The position numbers were made by a program, and so were the translations under genes. From Streptomyces muensis (GTDB lineage Bacteria > Actinomycetota > Actinomycetes > Streptomycetales > Streptomycetaceae): a stretch of 56,302 nucleotides of DNA. Below, piece by piece: positions 46,836 through 54,894 of the stretch (positions are counted from its first letter, which is position 1; every line of letters starts with the position of its first letter). Location of the stretch: contig NZ_JAKEIP010000032.1 of NCBI RefSeq assembly GCF_021474425.1, positions 1 through 56,302 on the forward strand, given 5' to 3'. Below the pieces are notes generated by a model. That model had not been told where the DNA came from. It saw nothing but the letters and a program-made list of their open reading frames with translations, and ran no database searches.

Positions 46836-47276
46836 ATGGAGGAGCTGGACCGACAAATCGTGCAGCTGCTCGTCAAGGACGGGCGGATGAGCTACACCGA
46901 TCTGGGCAAGGCCACGGGTCTGTCCACGTCTGCCGTGCACCAGCGGGTGCGGCGGCTGGAGCAGCGTGGCGTCATCCGGGGCTATGCCGCGGTGGTGGAC
47001 CCCGAGGCCGTGGGGCTGCCCATGACCGCGTTCATCTCGGTGAAACCGTTCGATCCCAGCGCGCCGGACGACATCGCGGACCGGCTGGCCGGAGTGCCCG
47101 AGATCGAGGCCTGTCACAGCGTGGCCGGGGACGAGAACTACATCCTCAAGGTTCGGGTGGCCACGCCGCACGAGCTGGAGGAGCTGTTGGCACGGCTTCG
47201 GTCGTTGGCGGGGGTGTCCACGCGGACGACGGTGGTGTTGTCGACGCCGTACGAGGCGCGGCCGCCGCGGGTTTGA
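46836..47276 (+). CDS. Lrp/AsnC-family transcriptional regulator 2
   Basis: A 146-residue regulator with an N-terminal winged helix-turn-helix (MEELDRQIVQLLVKDGRMSY, then GLSTSAVHQRVRRLEQRG) and a C-terminal RAM domain (CHSVAGDENYILKVRVATP), where GDENYIL matches the usual effector-site loop. It is only distantly like the Lrp at 8097-8549. ATG 46836 matches the family start. Its target is unknown; it lies between a divergent hypothetical gene and an amidohydrolase, and the GCAA array of the other Lrp locus is absent here. Confidence 0.93.
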   Translation: MEELDRQIVQLLVKDGRMSYTDLGKATGLSTSAVHQRVRRLEQRGVIRGYAAVVDPEAVGLPMTAFISVKPFDPSAPDDIADRLAGVPEIEACHSVAGDENYILKVRVATPHELEELLARLRSLAGVSTRTTVVLSTPYEARPPRV

Positions 47277-47333
47277 TTTACGGGGGACTGATCGCCGCTG
47301 GGCTGTTTGTGCGTTGTCTGCTGCGGGTCGTTC

Positions 47334-47370
47334 GTGGTTGATCGCGCAGTTCCCCGCGCCCCCAGGGGTT
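47334..47370. repeat. Dispersed intergenic repeat, single arm
   Basis: Contains ATCGCGCAGTTCCCCGCGCC, matching the arm of the palindrome at 6280-6307 with one or two changes. Located in the 166-bp gap between the second Lrp gene and the amidohydrolase gene. Confidence 0.75.
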
Positions 47371-47442
47371 GTCGGCGCGATCAGTCCAGCAGTGTGGGAC
47401 CTGCGTACCGAGGGGGCGGGGGGAGGCGCGAGACTGTTCCTC

Positions 47443-49047
47443 ATGAGTGACAGCGCCGCCCAGCCGAAAACCGTCCTTCTCCGCCGAGGAGAGGTCCACA
47501 GCACCGCAGATCCCTTCGCCACCGCCATGGTCGTGGAGCGGGGGCAGGTGGCCTGGGTGGGGTCCGAGGGGGCCGCCGATGCCTTCGCCGACGGGGTGGA
47601 CGAAGTCGTCGATCTGGACGGTGCGCTGGTCACGCCCGCGTTCACCGACGCTCATGTGCACACCACCGCCACGGGTCTCGCCCTGACCGGTCTCGATCTG
47701 TCCGGTGCGTCCTCGCTGGAGGCGGCTCTGGGTCTCGTGCGGGAGTTCGCCGCCGCCCGGCCCGAGGACCGGGTGCTCCTCGGGCACGGCTGGGACGCCG
47801 CCCGCTGGCCCGGTGGGCGTCCGCCGACGCGCGCCGAGCTCGACGAGGCCGCCGGGGGCCGTCCTCTCTACCTCTCCCGTATCGACGTCCATTCGGCGGT
47901 CGTCACCACGGCCCTGCTGGACATGACGCCGGACGGCCCCGGCACGGTCGACGGGCCGCTCGTCGCCGCCGCCCATCACGCCGTACGCGCCACCGCGCTG
48001 GCCTCCATCACGCCCGCCCAGCGCGTCGAGGCCCAGCGGGCCGCGCTCGCGCACGCCGCGTCCCTCGGGATCGGCACCGTCCATGAGTGCGCAGGGCCGG
48101 ACATCTCCTCCGAGGAGGACTTCAGCGGCCTGCTCCGGCTGGCCGGCGAGGAGGCCGGGCCGCGCGTCGTCGGCTACTGGGCCGAGCAGGACGTGCGCAA
48201 GGCGCGGGAGCTGGGCGCGGCCGGCGCGGCCGGGGATCTCTTCGTCGACGGCGCCCTGGGCTCGCACACCGCATGTCTGCACCAGCCGTACGCCGACGCG
48301 GACCACACCGGCACCGCCTACCTGGACGCGGCCGCCGTCGCCGCCCACGTCGTCGCCTGCACCGAGGCCGGCCTCCAGGCGGGCTTCCACGCGATCGGCG
48401 ACGCCGCCGTGACCGCCGTCGTGGAGGGCGTGCGGGCCGCCGCCGAGAAGGTCGGCCTCGCCCGTGTCCGCGCCGCCCGGCACCGGGTCGAGCACGCCGA
48501 GATGCTCACCCCCGAGACCATCGCCGCCTTCGCCGAGCTGGGCCTGACCGCCTCCGTCCAGCCCGTGTTCGACGCGCTGTGGGGTGGCGAGGACGGCATG
48601 TACGCCCACCGCCTGGGCGCCGAACGCGCCCGCTCCCTCAACCCGTTCGCGGCCCTGCTGCGCGCCGGCGTGCCCCTCGCGTTCGGCTCCGACAGCCCCG
48701 TCACCCCGCTCGACCCGTGGGGCACGGTGCGCGCGGCGGCCTTCCATCACACCCCCGAGCACCGGGTGTCCGTACGCGCCGCGTTCACGGCGCACACGCG
48801 GGGCGGCTGGCGGGCGATCGGGCGCGACGACGCGGGCGTCCTGGTACCGGGCGCACCCGCCGACTACGCCGTGTGGCGCACCGACGAACTGGTGGTCCAG
48901 GCCCCCGACGACCGGGTCGCCCGCTGGTCCACCGACCCTCGCTCCGGCACGCCCGGACTGCCCGACCTGAGCCCGGGCCGGGACCTCCCCACCTGCCTGC
49001 GCACGGTTGTGGGCGGACGAACGGTCTTCGTACGGCCGGGCGAGTGA
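47443..49047 (+). CDS. YtcJ-like amidohydrolase
   Basis: A 534-residue metal-dependent hydrolase of the amidohydrolase superfamily. The N-terminal beta sandwich is followed by the barrel, with the first metal pair at TDAHVHT (about residue 68), a further histidine at FHAIGDAAV, HRVEHAEML, and the catalytic aspartate in FGSDSPVTPLDPW. This pattern fits the YtcJ/exoenzyme regulatory protein AepA-like group, whose natural substrates are mostly unknown. ATG 47443 is chosen over the longer frame to 47314, which crosses the intergenic repeat. Confidence 0.9.
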   Translation: MSDSAAQPKTVLLRRGEVHSTADPFATAMVVERGQVAWVGSEGAADAFADGVDEVVDLDGALVTPAFTDAHVHTTATGLALTGLDLSGASSLEAALGLVREFAAARPEDRVLLGHGWDAARWPGGRPPTRAELDEAAGGRPLYLSRIDVHSAVVTTALLDMTPDGPGTVDGPLVAAAHHAVRATALASITPAQRVEAQRAALAHAASLGIGTVHECAGPDISSEEDFSGLLRLAGEEAGPRVVGYWAEQDVRKARELGAAGAAGDLFVDGALGSHTACLHQPYADADHTGTAYLDAAAVAAHVVACTEAGLQAGFHAIGDAAVTAVVEGVRAAAEKVGLARVRAARHRVEHAEMLTPETIAAFAELGLTASVQPVFDALWGGEDGMYAHRLGAERARSLNPFAALLRAGVPLAFGSDSPVTPLDPWGTVRAAAFHHTPEHRVSVRAAFTAHTRGGWRAIGRDDAGVLVPGAPADYAVWRTDELVVQAPDDRVARWSTDPRSGTPGLPDLSPGRDLPTCLRTVVGGRTVFVRPGE

Positions 49048-49602
49048 TCTCCCGGGGTGGCGCGAACTCGATCATCGCGCGCCGCCCCTTGGCGCGACCT
49101 GCGCATCCTCTGCGCTGACCAGCGATTTGGGTGAATACCCGCAGGTCAAACGGCTGTTGACAGGCGGAGGCCCGGGGCCGGTAGGTTCGGCCGGGTCCAC
49201 CACCGGACGCCCGACCGGGCAACCGCGGAACTTCCGGGAACCCGTCGCAACGCCGCTGGGTCAGGGACGGTGTGCCGCACCGGGGCACCGTCACTGGGAG
49301 CCAGGCTCAGTGTCCGCGCGGCGACGACGGAACGTTCCGGCCGGTCGGGGAGGTGTGACCCGGGTGGGGCCCGGGAGCTCAGTAGACAACGGCTTTCGGT
49401 CGATCCGCAGCCAGCGGGTCCCAGGTCGGCCCGAAGGGCGCGCCGGGCCCCCATCCGCAGCAGACGCGCGGCGTCCGCACACAGAAAACGCATGCTTACC
49501 CCGCTCTTGTGGAATCGACACCACCATACGAACGTGCCGTCACGTCAGCGCAGGCCGCGCCCACTATGGTGGACGTCTGCGGACGGACATGAAGGGGCAG
49601 CA
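49048..49602 (+). other. 555-bp non-coding leader with a promoter-like element
   Basis: No convincing gene lies here: open frames cross it, but their codon bias is wrong and they are Arg/Pro/Gly-rich. A strong promoter-like TTGACA (49157-49162), 19-base spacer, TAGGTT (49182-49187) points towards the mannose-phosphate synthase gene, giving either a leader of about 400 bases or a separate small RNA. Downstream are several hairpins, such as GACGGTG/CACCGTC around 49267-49293. A weak sigma-R-like GGAAT-N18-GTG is at 49511-49536. No known riboswitch class is recognised. Confidence 0.5.
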
Positions 49603-50415
49603 GTGAACGACGGCGACGGGACTCTCGGGGCACAGCACCGGGGGAGGCAGTTCGGGCCGCTCGGCACGGCGTTGGTGATCATCCCGACCTACAACGAGGC
49701 GGAGAACATCAAGAGCATCGTCGGCCGGGTCCGCAAGGCGGTCCCCGAGGCGCACGTGCTCGTCGCCGACGACAACAGCCCCGACGGCACCGGCAAGCTC
49801 GCGGACGAACTCGCCGTCGAGGACGACCACGTCCAGGTCCTGCACCGCAAGGGCAAGGAGGGCCTCGGCGCCGCCTACCTCGCGGGCTTCCGCTGGGGCA
49901 TCGAGCACGACTACGGCGTCCTGATCGAGATGGACGCCGACGGCTCCCACCAGCCCGAGGAACTGCCCCGTCTGCTGACCGCCCTCAAGGGCGCCGACCT
50001 CGTCCTCGGCTCCCGCTGGGTGCCCGGCGGACGGGTCGTGAACTGGCCCAAGTCCCGCGAGTTCATCTCCCGCGGCGGCAGCCTGTACTCCCGTGTCGCC
50101 CTGGACCTCCCCCTGCGCGACATCACCGGCGGCTACCGCGCCTTCCGCCGCGAGACCCTGGAGGGCCTCGGCCTGGACGACGTCGCCTCCCAGGGCTACT
50201 GCTTCCAGGTCGACCTCGCACGCCGCGCGGTCAAGGCCGGCTTCCATGTCGTCGAGGTGCCGATCACCTTCGTCGAGCGGGAGCTCGGTGACTCGAAGAT
50301 GAGCCGCGACATCCTGGTCGAGGCGCTGTGGCGGGTCACGTCGTGGGGCGCGCGGGAGCGGGTCGGCAAGCTGATGAGCCGTACGAAGCCGTCGTCGCCG
50401 CCCCGGCCGTCGTAG
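49603..50415 (+). CDS. ppm1: Polyprenol-phosphate-mannose synthase (GT2)
   Basis: A 270-residue family-2 glycosyltransferase that transfers mannose from GDP-mannose to polyprenol phosphate. The product is the donor for protein O-mannosylation at the membrane. Motifs are VIIPTYNEAENI, VADDNSPDGTGKLAD, the DxD motif in IEMDADGSHQPEELP, and GGYRAFRRETLEGL. The start is GTG 49603, with GAAGGGG ahead of it. No fused apolipoprotein N-acyltransferase domain is present, unlike mycobacterial Ppm1. In S. coelicolor this enzyme (SCO1423 by my recollection) is needed for phage phiC31 infection. Confidence 0.93.
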   Translation: MNDGDGTLGAQHRGRQFGPLGTALVIIPTYNEAENIKSIVGRVRKAVPEAHVLVADDNSPDGTGKLADELAVEDDHVQVLHRKGKEGLGAAYLAGFRWGIEHDYGVLIEMDADGSHQPEELPRLLTALKGADLVLGSRWVPGGRVVNWPKSREFISRGGSLYSRVALDLPLRDITGGYRAFRRETLEGLGLDDVASQGYCFQVDLARRAVKAGFHVVEVPITFVERELGDSKMSRDILVEALWRVTSWGARERVGKLMSRTKPSSPPRPS

Positions 50416-50495
50416 CTCCTGCCCCGACTGCCCGCCGCTCGTCGCGTCGCCGTCCGCTTATCCCGCTCTGAGCCGGGTCCAGGCACACTGGACGC

Positions 50496-51050
50496 ATGAC
50501 GACTGGCGCTCCGACCCCCACCTATCCCGCCCGGCCCCGGCGCTCCCGGCTGCGCACCTTCCTGCCGCTGGGTGTCGCCGCCTGGCTGGTGCTGGAGATC
50601 TGGTTGCTCACCGTGGTCGCCGGCGCGACGAACGGGCTCGTGGTGTTCCTGCTGCTGCTCGCCGGTCTCGTGCTCGGCTCGGTGGTGATCAAGCGGGCGG
50701 GCCGACGCGCCTTCCAGGCCCTGAACGAGGCGCTGCAGCGCGGCGGCACCCCGACCAGCGGCGGTGGCAACGGCCTGATGATGCTGGGCGGCCTGCTGAT
50801 CATGCTGCCGGGCCTGGTCTCGGACGCGCTGGGGCTGCTCCTGCTGATCCCGCCGGTCCAGAAGGCGCTGAGCCGTCGTGCGGAGCGGACGTTCGAGCGC
50901 AAGCTGCGCGAGGCGACCCCGGGTTCGTTCGGCGACGCCTTCCAGCAGGCCCGGATGCAACGCCCCGACGGCAAGGTCGTTCAGGGCGAGGTCATCCGGG
51001 ACGAGCCGGGGAACGCCCCGGAGGGGCCGCGGCCGCCGCTGACGCGGTGA
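50496..51050 (+). CDS. fxsA: FxsA-family membrane protein
   Basis: A 184-residue protein with about three to four membrane segments (FLPLGVAAWLVLEIWLLTVV, GLVVFLLLLAGLVLG, LLIMLPGLVSDALGLLLLIP) and a polar C-terminal tail. The IMLPGLVSDALGLLLLIPP stretch is typical of FxsA, named for suppressing exclusion of phage T7 in E. coli. Its cellular role is not well defined. ATG 50496 is 80 bp after the ppm1 stop. A strong terminator lies directly downstream. Confidence 0.92.
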   Translation: MTTGAPTPTYPARPRRSRLRTFLPLGVAAWLVLEIWLLTVVAGATNGLVVFLLLLAGLVLGSVVIKRAGRRAFQALNEALQRGGTPTSGGGNGLMMLGGLLIMLPGLVSDALGLLLLIPPVQKALSRRAERTFERKLREATPGSFGDAFQQARMQRPDGKVVQGEVIRDEPGNAPEGPRPPLTR

Positions 51051-51082
51051 GACGCGAAGAGACCGAGATGCGGGAAACCGAG

Positions 51083-51124
51083 AAGAAGAGGGCCCGGCGC
51101 CACTGAGCGCCGGGCCCTCTTCTT
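51083..51124 (+). terminator. Strong terminator after fxsA
   Basis: A perfect 18-bp stem (51083-51100 with 51107-51124) around the loop CACTGA, followed on the plus strand by GTTCTTGCTCTT. It starts 32 bp after the fxsA stop. Confidence 0.9.
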
Positions 51125-51181
51125 GTTCTTGCTCTTGGCGCACCAAGTCTTTGGGTACGCCGAAGGCTTTTGGGCACGGCA

Positions 51182-51226
51182 AACCGCGGGCGTCGTACGT
51201 CAGCTTCACGTACGACGCCCGCGGTT
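51182..51226 (-). terminator. Strong terminator after rbpA
   Basis: A perfect 19-bp stem (51182-51200 with 51208-51226) around a 7-base loop. On the minus strand it is followed by TTTGCC, 38 bp after the rbpA stop. Together with the fxsA terminator it isolates the two convergent genes. Confidence 0.88.
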
Positions 51227-51264
51227 ACACGTTGCCTGGTGGTTCCGCCCAAGCCCCGCAGGGG

Positions 51265-51639
51265 TTAAGCGGACTTACGGCTGTCCCGGGGGTGAACCGC
51301 GATGTTCATCGCCCCGGAGCGGAGAACGGCGAGCCGTTCCTCGAGGACCTCTTCGAGTTCCTCGCGGGTACGCCGCTCCATCAGCATGTCCCAATGTGTA
51401 CGCGCGGGCTTGGCCTTCTTCTCCTCAGGGCCGTCGCCGTCCACGAGGAGTGCCTGGGCCCCGCAGACCTTGCACTCCCACTCCGGCGGGATCTCCGCCT
51501 CGACCGAGAAGGGCATCTCGAACCGGTGCCCCTTCTCGCATGCGTACTCCACGGCCTGGCGCGGGGCCAGGTCGATGCCGCGGTCCGTCTCGTAGCTGGT
51601 CACCACGAGGCGCGTGCCGCGAAGAGCTCGCTCACTCAT
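51265..51639 (-). CDS. rbpA: RNA polymerase-binding protein RbpA
   Basis: A 124-residue actinobacterial transcription factor that binds the housekeeping sigma factor and RNA polymerase, stabilises the open promoter complex and aids rifampicin tolerance. The sequence shows the family start MSERALRGTRLVVTSYETD, the core domain cysteines in EYACEKGH and WECKVCG, and the sigma-interacting tail around RTREELEEVLEERLAVLRSG. Upstream stands a perfect sigma-R promoter (51701-51726), so it is induced by thiol-oxidative stress, as known for S. coelicolor rbpA. Confidence 0.97.
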   Translation of the reverse strand: MSERALRGTRLVVTSYETDRGIDLAPRQAVEYACEKGHRFEMPFSVEAEIPPEWECKVCGAQALLVDGDGPEEKKAKPARTHWDMLMERRTREELEEVLEERLAVLRSGAMNIAVHPRDSRKSA

Positions 51640-51700
51640 GAATCGTGCCTCCCGGGCTTGTCGCCCACAGGACAGGTGTCGCTGTCGTCGTCATCCGGTC

Positions 51701-51726
51701 AACGTCCGGTCGGCGGTAAAGATTCC
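51701..51726 (-). promoter_or_regulatory. Sigma-R-type promoter of rbpA
   Basis: On the minus strand GGAAT (51726-51722), exactly 18 bases, GTT (51703-51701), a full match to the sigma-R consensus GGAAT-N18-GTT. The start codon is about 60 bases downstream. The disulfide-stress control of rbpA is established for S. coelicolor. Confidence 0.88.
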
Positions 51727-51811
51727 CGTTCCGTGTCCCGTTCCGGGTGATGCGTCGCCGTCGTAGCCGCAGCCTTGCTGACCAATGTCGTACCCACCGG
51801 CGCCCGGTTTG

Positions 51812-51833
51812 TCACATCTGCTAGCAGATGTAA
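51812..51833. promoter_or_regulatory. Perfect 18-bp palindrome upstream of rbpA
   Basis: ACATCTGCTAGCAGATGT (51814-51831) is a perfect palindrome; one further base pair on each side is also symmetric once a mismatch is allowed. It lies about 85 bp upstream of the sigma-R promoter and 85 bp after the MFS stop, so it may be an operator for a second rbpA promoter or a weak terminator of the MFS gene. Confidence 0.6.
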
Positions 51834-51917
51834 CCCAGCGTTTCGGCATCTTTGACGCGCAGTAACGGTACGCCTGGCAGGCCAAACGCGTACACTACCG
51901 CCCTTTCACTCGGAACG

Positions 51918-53291
51918 CTAAATCGTGTCCGGCACCGGATTGCCCGCGTCGCTGATCGCCCGACGCGCCGGAACCCTTGCGAGCAGGGCGAATCCGAGGA
52001 CGAAGAAGGCCACGAGCGAGATGATCGCGTCTCGATAACTTCCGGTCAGCTGGTAGGTGAGCCCGAAGAGAAGCGGGCCGAGCCAGCTCATGCCGCGGTC
52101 GCTCATCTCGTACGCCGAGAAGTATTCGGCCTCCTTCCCCGGCGGGACCAGATGGGAGAACAGGGACCGGGACAGGGCCTGGCTGCCGCCGAGGACCAGC
52201 CCGATGCCGGCGGCCAGTACGAAGAACCACACCGGTGCCCCGGCCGGCAGGAAGTACCCGGCCGCCAGCGTCACCGTCCACGCGATCAGCGAGCCGAGGA
52301 TGGTGCGCTTCGCGCCGTACGTCCGGGCCAGCCGCCCCATCGTCAGCGCCCCCACCACGGCCAGCACCTGGACCAGCAGCACGGCGCCGATGAGCGTCGA
52401 CTGGCCGAGGCCGAGTTCCTCGGAGCCGTAGACCGACGCCTGGGAGATGACCGTCTGGATGCCGTCGTTGTAGATCAGGTAGGCGAGGAGGAAGGCGAGG
52501 GTCAGCGGGTGGCGGCGCATGTCGCGGACGGTGGCCGCGAGCTGCCGGAAGCCCATGGCGGTCTGCTTCTTTTCGGCCGGTGCCTCGTCGCCCGTCTCGC
52601 TCCGGGCGCGGCGGTCGCGCAGTCGGCGCAGCGGGATCAGTGCGAAGCCGCCCCACCACAGGCCGGCCGATGCGAGACAGATGCGGACCGCCGTGCTCTC
52701 CGAGACGCCGAAGGAGTCGTGCGCGAGATACAGGACCAGGTTCACGACCAGCATCAGCGAGCCCGACGCGTAGCCGAAGGCCCAGCCCCGGGAGGAGACC
52801 GCGTCGCGCTCCTCGGGCGGGGCGATCTGTGGGAGGTAGGAGTTGTAGAGCATCATCGCGACCGACTGCGCGGCGTTCGCGACGATCAGCAGGAGGCCGC
52901 CGAGCAGATAGCGGTCGCCGTCCAGGAAGAACATGGCCGTGGTGGCCGCGGCCCCCGTATAGGCGGCGGCCCCGAGCAGGGGCTTCTTGCGGCCCGTACG
53001 GTCGGCCGCCGCGCCCACCAGGGGCATCACCACAACGGCCACGATCACCGACAGGGACACCGAGTACGCGAAGAACGAACCCGCGCGCACCGGGATGCCC
53101 AGCGGGTGGACGAACCCGTCGGCGTCCGCCGCCTCCTCGGCGACCGACGTCAGATACGGGCCCAGGAACACGGTGAGCACGCTCGTCGAGTAGACCGAGC
53201 ACGCCCAGTCGTAGAAGTACCAGCCGCGCTGCTCGCGCCGACGTCCGGCGGCCTCGTCGGCCGGCTCTGTACGCACGGTTCCGGTGCCCAC
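51918..53291 (-). CDS. UMF1/Atg22-like MFS transporter
   Basis: A 457-residue major facilitator protein with about 12 helices. The N-terminal WYFYDWACSVYSTSVLTVFL is the hallmark of the UMF1 (Atg22-like) group, whose fungal relatives export amino acids from the vacuole. Further group features are LGAAAYTGAAATTAMFFLDG and LGGSQALSRSLFSHLVPPG. GTG or ATG at 53291 begins MGTGTVRTEPAD. The start lies 55 bp downstream of the phosphodiesterase stop on the same strand, so the genes may share a transcript. Substrate unknown. Confidence 0.9.
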   Translation of the reverse strand: MGTGTVRTEPADEAAGRRREQRGWYFYDWACSVYSTSVLTVFLGPYLTSVAEEAADADGFVHPLGIPVRAGSFFAYSVSLSVIVAVVVMPLVGAAADRTGRKKPLLGAAAYTGAAATTAMFFLDGDRYLLGGLLLIVANAAQSVAMMLYNSYLPQIAPPEERDAVSSRGWAFGYASGSLMLVVNLVLYLAHDSFGVSESTAVRICLASAGLWWGGFALIPLRRLRDRRARSETGDEAPAEKKQTAMGFRQLAATVRDMRRHPLTLAFLLAYLIYNDGIQTVISQASVYGSEELGLGQSTLIGAVLLVQVLAVVGALTMGRLARTYGAKRTILGSLIAWTVTLAAGYFLPAGAPVWFFVLAAGIGLVLGGSQALSRSLFSHLVPPGKEAEYFSAYEMSDRGMSWLGPLLFGLTYQLTGSYRDAIISLVAFFVLGFALLARVPARRAISDAGNPVPDTI

Positions 53292-53346
53292 CGCGCCCTC
53301 GCTTCCCCGTGATGATCCCGCGCGCGGGTGGGGACGGGGGCGGGGG

Positions 53347-54117
53347 TCAGACCCAGACGCCGCGGTCCTCCATGACCTTGCGCAATGTGTCGATGTGATC
53401 GGTCATGATGCCATCGACTCCCAGGTCCAGGAGCCGGTGCATCACCTGGGGATCATTGATGGTCCACACGTGCACCTGGAGCCCGCGCGCGTGGGCGGCC
53501 CGTACGAAGCGGTGGTCCACCACCTGGATCCCGGACTGGGCCTCGGGAACCTGGGCGGCGACCGCCGAGCGGCGCAGCGCGGCCGGGACTCCCCAGGAGC
53601 GCAGCCGCAGATTGAGGACGCCCCGGGTGCCGTACGACGTGGCGAGACGCGGTCCGGCCAGGCGCTGGGCGCGGACGACGCGGGCCTCGGAGAAGGAGCC
53701 GACGCAGACGCGGTCCCAGGCGTTCGTGCGCTCGATCAGCTCCAGGAAGGGGTGGAGCGCGGGCTCCGCCTTGAGGTCGACGTTCCAGCGGACCTCGGGG
53801 AAGGTCTCCAGGAGCTCCTCGAAGAGGGGCACCGGCTCCTTGCCGCCCACGCGCGCGTGCCGTACGTCGTCCCAGGGCAGGTCCGCGATCCGGCCCGCCC
53901 CGTCGGTCACCCGGTCCAGGGTCGAGTCGTGGAACGCGACGAGCCTGCCGTCGCGCGTGGTGTGGACGTCGGTCTCGATGTACCGGTAGCCCAGCTCGAC
54001 CGCGCGCCGGAACTGCAGCACGGTGTTCTCCAGACCGTCCGCCGCGCCGCCCCGGTGGGCGAAGGGGATCGGACCGGCGTGGTCGAGGTAGGGGTGGCGT
54101 ATCCGCGTGGTGCTCAC
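53347..54117 (-). CDS. Glycerophosphodiester phosphodiesterase
   Basis: A 256-residue GDPD barrel enzyme that releases glycerol 3-phosphate from deacylated phospholipids. The active-site motif is PFAHRGGAADGLENT, followed by YIETDVHTTRDGRLVAFHD with the metal-binding acidic residues and the second catalytic histidine. The end shows VHVWTINDPQVM and LGVDGIMTDHIDTL. No signal peptide is seen, so it acts in the cytosol. GTG 54117 overlaps the yczE-like gene stop by four bases (GTGA), so translation is coupled; the long open frame upstream is a shadow. Confidence 0.93.
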   Translation of the reverse strand: MSTTRIRHPYLDHAGPIPFAHRGGAADGLENTVLQFRRAVELGYRYIETDVHTTRDGRLVAFHDSTLDRVTDGAGRIADLPWDDVRHARVGGKEPVPLFEELLETFPEVRWNVDLKAEPALHPFLELIERTNAWDRVCVGSFSEARVVRAQRLAGPRLATSYGTRGVLNLRLRSWGVPAALRRSAVAAQVPEAQSGIQVVDHRFVRAAHARGLQVHVWTINDPQVMHRLLDLGVDGIMTDHIDTLRKVMEDRGVWV

Positions 54118-54830
54118 GGACGCAGTATCGCTCCCCGGGGTTGCCCGGTGGCAACGACCGTGCTGCCGTCCGATGCCGAGGGGACGGCGAACACCCGCAG
54201 GAAGAGCTGGGCGAGCGGGCCGATGGACACCGCGTAGAGGACGGTGCCGACACCGACCGTGCCGCCCAGCGCGAAGCCGGTCACGACGACCGCGATCTCG
54301 ACGGCCGTACGCATCAGGCGGATCGAGCGGCCGGTGCGCTGGTGCAGGCCGGTCATCAGGCCGTCGCGAGGGCCCGGGCCGAAGCGGGCGGCGATGTAGA
54401 GGCCGGTGGCCACGCCGTTGAGCACGATGCCGGCCAGGAGGAGGGGGATCCGTACGGCCAGGGTGTGCGTTTCGGGAAGCAGGGCGAGCGTGCCGTCCAT
54501 GGCGAGGCCGACCACGAAGACGTTGGAGACGGTGCCGAGGCCGGGGCGCTGGCGCAACGGGATCCACAGGAGCAGCACGGCCGCGCCGACGATGATCGAC
54601 ACGACACCGATCGTCAGGCCGGTGCGTTCGGCCAGGCCCTGGTGCAGCACGTTCCAGGGCTCCAGACCCAGGCCCGCCTCGACGAGCAGCGCCGAGCTCG
54701 CGCCGTACAGCGCGAGCCCGACGTAGAGCTGTGACAGCCGCCGGACGAGATGCCCGTGCGTGAGCCGCTTCGCCGTATGTCCTTGCGTGGACAAGGCGTG
54801 CCCCCCTGTGGTGGTAGTGGACTGATGCAT
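54114..54830 (-). CDS. YczE/YyaS/YitT-family membrane protein
   Basis: A 238-residue protein with about five hydrophobic segments (RLSQLYVGLALYGASSALLV, TIGVVSIIVGAAVLLLWIPL, MRTAVEIAVVVTGFALGGTV). It has the short inter-helix phrase LGLEPWNVLHQGLAERTG typical of YczE. The function is not established. It is divergent from the MocR-type regulator gene, with 64 bp between starts; this yczE/yczR pairing is known from many bacteria. Start ATG 54830 is likely, and the stop overlaps the phosphodiesterase start. Confidence 0.88.
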   Translation of the reverse strand: MHQSTTTTGGHALSTQGHTAKRLTHGHLVRRLSQLYVGLALYGASSALLVEAGLGLEPWNVLHQGLAERTGLTIGVVSIIVGAAVLLLWIPLRQRPGLGTVSNVFVVGLAMDGTLALLPETHTLAVRIPLLLAGIVLNGVATGLYIAARFGPGPRDGLMTGLHQRTGRSIRLMRTAVEIAVVVTGFALGGTVGVGTVLYAVSIGPLAQLFLRVFAVPSASDGSTVVATGQPRGAILRP

Positions 54831-54894
54831 GACACCCTGTGGCTTGGGAGGCGGTGCCCTCCATGGCCAATTCGGGGAAGGTGGACTGGAAATC

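Noticed and set aside
49182..49330. Possible cobalamin or c-di-AMP riboswitch before ppm1
   Set aside because: A few phrases (GGGAACCCG, GTCACTGGGAGCCAGG) recall cobalamin elements, but the B12 box and the required order of conserved blocks are absent.
49007..49606. 199-codon plus-strand frame in the ppm1 leader
   Set aside because: Residues are Arg/Pro/Gly-rich, third-position GC bias is missing and no ribosome-binding site is present.
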